Positions 61,729-64,000 of a stretch of 64,000 bases of DNA are shown piece by piece. The position numbers and the translations under genes were made by a program. Under the pieces are notes generated by a model. The model searched no databases and was not told where the DNA came from. It saw nothing but the letters and a program-made list of their open reading frames with translations. Within the stretch, counting starts at the first letter, position 1, and each line of letters opens with the position of its first letter. Source of the DNA: Rhodomicrobium sp. Lineage in GTDB: Bacteria > Pseudomonadota > Alphaproteobacteria > Rhizobiales > HXMU1428-3. The stretch is taken from NCBI GenBank assembly GCA_021604665.1, contig BQJK01000002.1:620001-684000 (forward strand), written 5' to 3'.

Positions 61729-62679
61729 TTATTGATTCAATTGAACGGGGGGCTTGCCTTCAGCCAGATTAAAAACGCGCGATGGTTTGAACTCTCCTCT
61801 GGAGACTTCACCCAGTGCTACGATTGTTGATCCGGCCATAGCGTAAGCTGGCCCCGCAATGATTGGTGCATCTCTCCCCTTCAAGAGGATTGATTGTCCC
61901 AATCTTAGCCGAGCCGCATGATCCTCGGTGATGGCCAACGCCGGGATGTCGTCCAGCGCGGTCTCAACGGGATGTAGTTGCTGTTGCAACATGTGTTCAG
62001 CGGCTGCACTATGGCTTAACTCCCTGAGTTTTTCCAGAGAAATCGACATGGCGGCAGCAAAAGGACCGCTTTTCAGCCGCCTCAGGCTTGTTATATGGCC
62101 AAGGCAGCCTAATTCACGGCCAATATCGCGGCCCAGAGCCCGGATATAGGTGCCTTTACCGCAAGTTGCTTCAAAAATGCTTGCGTCTTCCTCAATCATT
62201 TCAACGAGTTTTAAATCGTCTATTCTGATCTCTCGGGGCTTCATTTCAGGCGTTTCGCCGCTTCTTGCCAGATCATAAGCGCGCTCGCCATTGATTTTTA
62301 TAGCTGAGAAGGCCGGGGGCGTTTGCAGGATCGTGCCGGTGAAATCGGCAAGTATTTCCTCAATCTCTTCTCTCGTTGGGCGTTTCAGGCTGGTGGCTGT
62401 TATCTCACCTTCCAGATCGTCCGTGCTGGTTTCGGCGCCCCATTTTACCTCAAATTGATAAATCTTACCGCCATCTTGAACATGGCTGACGGTTTTTGTT
62501 GCTTCGCCGAGCGCAATTGGCAAAACGCCGCTGGCCAGCGGGTCCAATGTGCCGGCATGGCCAGCTTTTTTAGCATTGAAAAGATGGCGGACTATGGCCA
62601 CAGCTTTTGTTGATGTGAGCTCCAGGGGTTTATCTAGGCAGAGCCAGCCATCTATGGGCTCACCGCGTTTTCTTGCCAT
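61729..62679 (-). CDS. truB: tRNA pseudouridine-55 synthase TruB
   Basis: 316-residue enzyme that makes pseudouridine 55 in the tRNA T-loop. DGWLCLDKPLELTSTKAV, the catalytic Asp46 in GHAGTLDPLASGVLPIALG, TKTVSHVQDGGKIYQFEVKWG and GTYIRALGRDIGRELG are family motifs. The C-terminal domain (LGQSILLKGRDAPIIAG) is of the normal PUA-like type. Gap of 20 bases from rbfA. Confidence 0.95.
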   Translation of the reverse strand: MARKRGEPIDGWLCLDKPLELTSTKAVAIVRHLFNAKKAGHAGTLDPLASGVLPIALGEATKTVSHVQDGGKIYQFEVKWGAETSTDDLEGEITATSLKRPTREEIEEILADFTGTILQTPPAFSAIKINGERAYDLARSGETPEMKPREIRIDDLKLVEMIEEDASIFEATCGKGTYIRALGRDIGRELGCLGHITSLRRLKSGPFAAAMSISLEKLRELSHSAAAEHMLQQQLHPVETALDDIPALAITEDHAARLRLGQSILLKGRDAPIIAGPAYAMAGSTIVALGEVSRGEFKPSRVFNLAEGKPPVQLNQ

Positions 62680-62699
62680 CTGGCCTCTCCCTTAAAGAC

Positions 62700-63140
62700 T
62701 TATTCTTCTTCAGATTTCTGAAGATCGCGGGAGACTTTATCCGAGTTCAACACATCCGAGATGCGGCCTGAATTCTCAAAGCTTTCATCCAATTTGAAGT
62801 GCAGCTCTGGCATATATTTCAGATGCACACGGTGGGAAAGCTCACCGCGAAGAAACTTTTTATGACGCTCAAGCGCTTCAACAATTTCAGCCGCGCGGTC
62901 ACCGCCCAGCGGCATGACGAAAACGGTCGCGTTACGCATATCCGGGCTGGTGCGCACTTCGGAAACAGTGATGATTGCGCCTTTCAGATCTTCATCACGG
63001 ATATCTATGCGGGTAAAAATCTGGGAGAGTTCATGGCGCAGATTTTCTGCAACGCGGAGCTGGCGCTGGCTAGGACCACGATGGCCCCGGCTGGCTTTTG
63101 AGGGCTTGGAGCCTGATCCATGTGAGTTCTGGGCATTCAT
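62700..63140 (-). CDS. rbfA: Ribosome-binding factor A
   Basis: 146-residue small-subunit assembly factor with a type-II KH fold: QRQLRVAENLRHELSQIF, IITVSEVRTSPDMRNATVFV and LKYMPELHFKLDESFENSGRI are diagnostic. A basic N-terminal extension (GSGSKPSKASRGHRGPS) precedes the core. It lies between infB and truB in the usual order. Confidence 0.93.
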   Translation of the reverse strand: MNAQNSHGSGSKPSKASRGHRGPSQRQLRVAENLRHELSQIFTRIDIRDEDLKGAIITVSEVRTSPDMRNATVFVMPLGGDRAAEIVEALERHKKFLRGELSHRVHLKYMPELHFKLDESFENSGRISDVLNSDKVSRDLQKSEEE

Positions 63141-63240
63141 TTGATTTGTAAAACCTGTTTTTTAAACCAGCGCCGCCCTGGACCGCATAATGCGCTGCCA
63201 GGGCGGTGCTTTTAACTAGCTAATGAAGGAAGGGCGCTTT

Positions 63241-64000
63241 TTAAAGGGTGCGCTCAATCTCTTCAATGCGGAAGGCTTCAATAATGTCGCCTGACTTAAT
63301 GTCCTGATAATTTTCAAAGGCTGTGCCGCATTCTTGGCCGGCTGGTACTTCTGGCACTTCATCTTTAAAGCGCTTCAGAGTACTTAGCTTGCCTTCATGG
63401 ATCACAACATCATCACGGATAAGCCGCACACCTGCGCCGCGTTCCATTTTGCCTTCTGTAACCCGGCAACCGGCGACCTTGCCAACTTTAGAGATATGGA
63501 ACACTTCGAGAATTTCGGCATTGCCAATGAAGTGCTCTTTGATTGTTGGGTCAAGCAGGCCAGACATGGCAGCTTTAACTTCATCAACAAGGTCATAAAT
63601 GACCGAGTAATATCTGATCTCGATGCCAGCTGATTGAGCCGCGGCACGGGCTTGCGAATTGGCACGCACGTTAAAGCCGAAAATGATGGCTTCACTGGCA
63701 TTTGCCAATGCGATGTCTGATTCTGTGATGCCGCCAACACCGCTATGGATGACCCTTGCGACAACTTCCTCGTTACCTAATTTATCCAGGGCGGCGATAA
63801 TCGCTTCAACAGAACCTTGCACGTCACCTTTGATAACAACGGGAATTTCTTTCATATCTGCTTCGTGCAGCTGATTCATCATCTGCTCGAGTGTGCGGAC
63901 AGACCCGGCACCAGCGGCGCGTATATCGCGGCGTTTCTTGATGCGGTATTCCGTAATTTCACGGGCGCGGGCTTCATTTTCGACAATTGCGAATTGGTCA
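63241..64000 (-). CDS. infB: Translation initiation factor IF-2 (3' part only)
   Basis: About 252 C-terminal residues of IF-2; the gene continues past the right edge. The edge sequence includes [19 protein letters not shown], then domain III/IV regions: [73 protein letters not shown] and the C-terminal beta-barrel ([39 protein letters not shown]). The GTPase domain is outside the window. It is followed on the minus strand by rbfA, truB and rpsO. Confidence 0.95.
   Translation of the reverse strand, partial: DQFAIVENEARAREITEYRIKKRRDIRAAGAGSVRTLEQMMNQLHEADMKEIPVVIKGDVQGSVEAIIAALDKLGNEEVVARVIHSGVGGITESDIALANASEAIIFGFNVRANSQARAAAQSAGIEIRYYSVIYDLVDEVKAAMSGLLDPTIKEHFIGNAEILEVFHISKVGKVAGCRVTEGKMERGAGVRLIRDDVVIHEGKLSTLKRFKDEVPEVPAGQECGTAFENYQDIKSGDIIEAFRIEEIERTL

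Overview
The window looks like a chromosomal segment of an alphaproteobacterium of moderate GC, most probably Hyphomicrobiales (Rhizobiales). The evidence is gene order and gene type: dcd / metZ / apaG with a SAM-II riboswitch before metZ, rpmH-rnpA-yidC-engB-argB, two YdcH-like genes next to purE-purK-rpsU, irr divergent from fabA-fabB-fabI, and infB-rbfA-truB-rpsO-pnp. A 55-bp tandem repeat near 35.3 kb also resembles dispersed intergenic repeats that I recall from rhizobial genomes. The genus cannot be read from the sequence.

Layout. 0-3.4 kb: end of an unknown gene, XerC recombinase, two unknown exported or anchored proteins, and a Tat-exported thioredoxin-like protein beside a six-cysteine secreted peptide. 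3.6-9.8 kb: polysaccharide genes (FlaA1-type nucleotide-sugar dehydratase, a cellulose-synthase-like glycosyltransferase with an extra N-terminal domain), an orphan response regulator and a radical SAM protein. 9.9-15.4 kb: dcd, SAM-II-controlled metZ, apaG and trkH, with mosaic palindromic repeats on both sides of trkH. 15.4-20.5 kb: an RND efflux pair with short tandem repeats in its promoter region. 20.5-28.3 kb: argE, a pyrimidine nucleotidase, a nickel-uptake locus (nikR divergent from nikKMLQO) and a quinone oxidoreductase behind a nested palindromic operator.

28.4-36.3 kb: two OmpW paralogues, a chemoreceptor, an orphan hydrogenase-type cytochrome b, a large inverse autotransporter with a beta-helix passenger, a cupin and tRNA-Arg(ACG). 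36.5-41.5 kb: an orphan histidine kinase and a three-gene set (DUF547, TVP38/DedA-like, MerA/Lpd-like flavoprotein). 42.1-49.7 kb: the rpmH-rnpA-yidC-engB-argB block, interrupted by a divergently oriented Clp_N-domain membrane protein of unknown role. 49.9-59.0 kb: YdcH pair, purEK, rpsU, a TPR lipoprotein, irr, fabA-fabB-fabI and murI. 59.1-64.0 kb: pnp-rpsO-truB-rbfA and the 3' part of infB, on the minus strand.

How the genes connect. The nickel locus is the clearest functional module: a NikR-like repressor whose canonical high-affinity nickel ligands are mostly replaced and which carries a tail with about 50 histidines, a candidate operator, and a five-gene ECF nickel importer with overlapping stop/start codons. 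No nickel enzyme is encoded here, but a cytochrome b subunit typical of uptake [NiFe] hydrogenases lies about 5 kb away. I saw no CRISPR array, prophage or insertion sequence with a transposase. The least explained items are the Clp_N/proline-rich/membrane protein at 45.9-48.2 kb, the six-cysteine peptide with mirror-symmetric cysteine spacing, and the hairpin-rich repeat elements around trkH.
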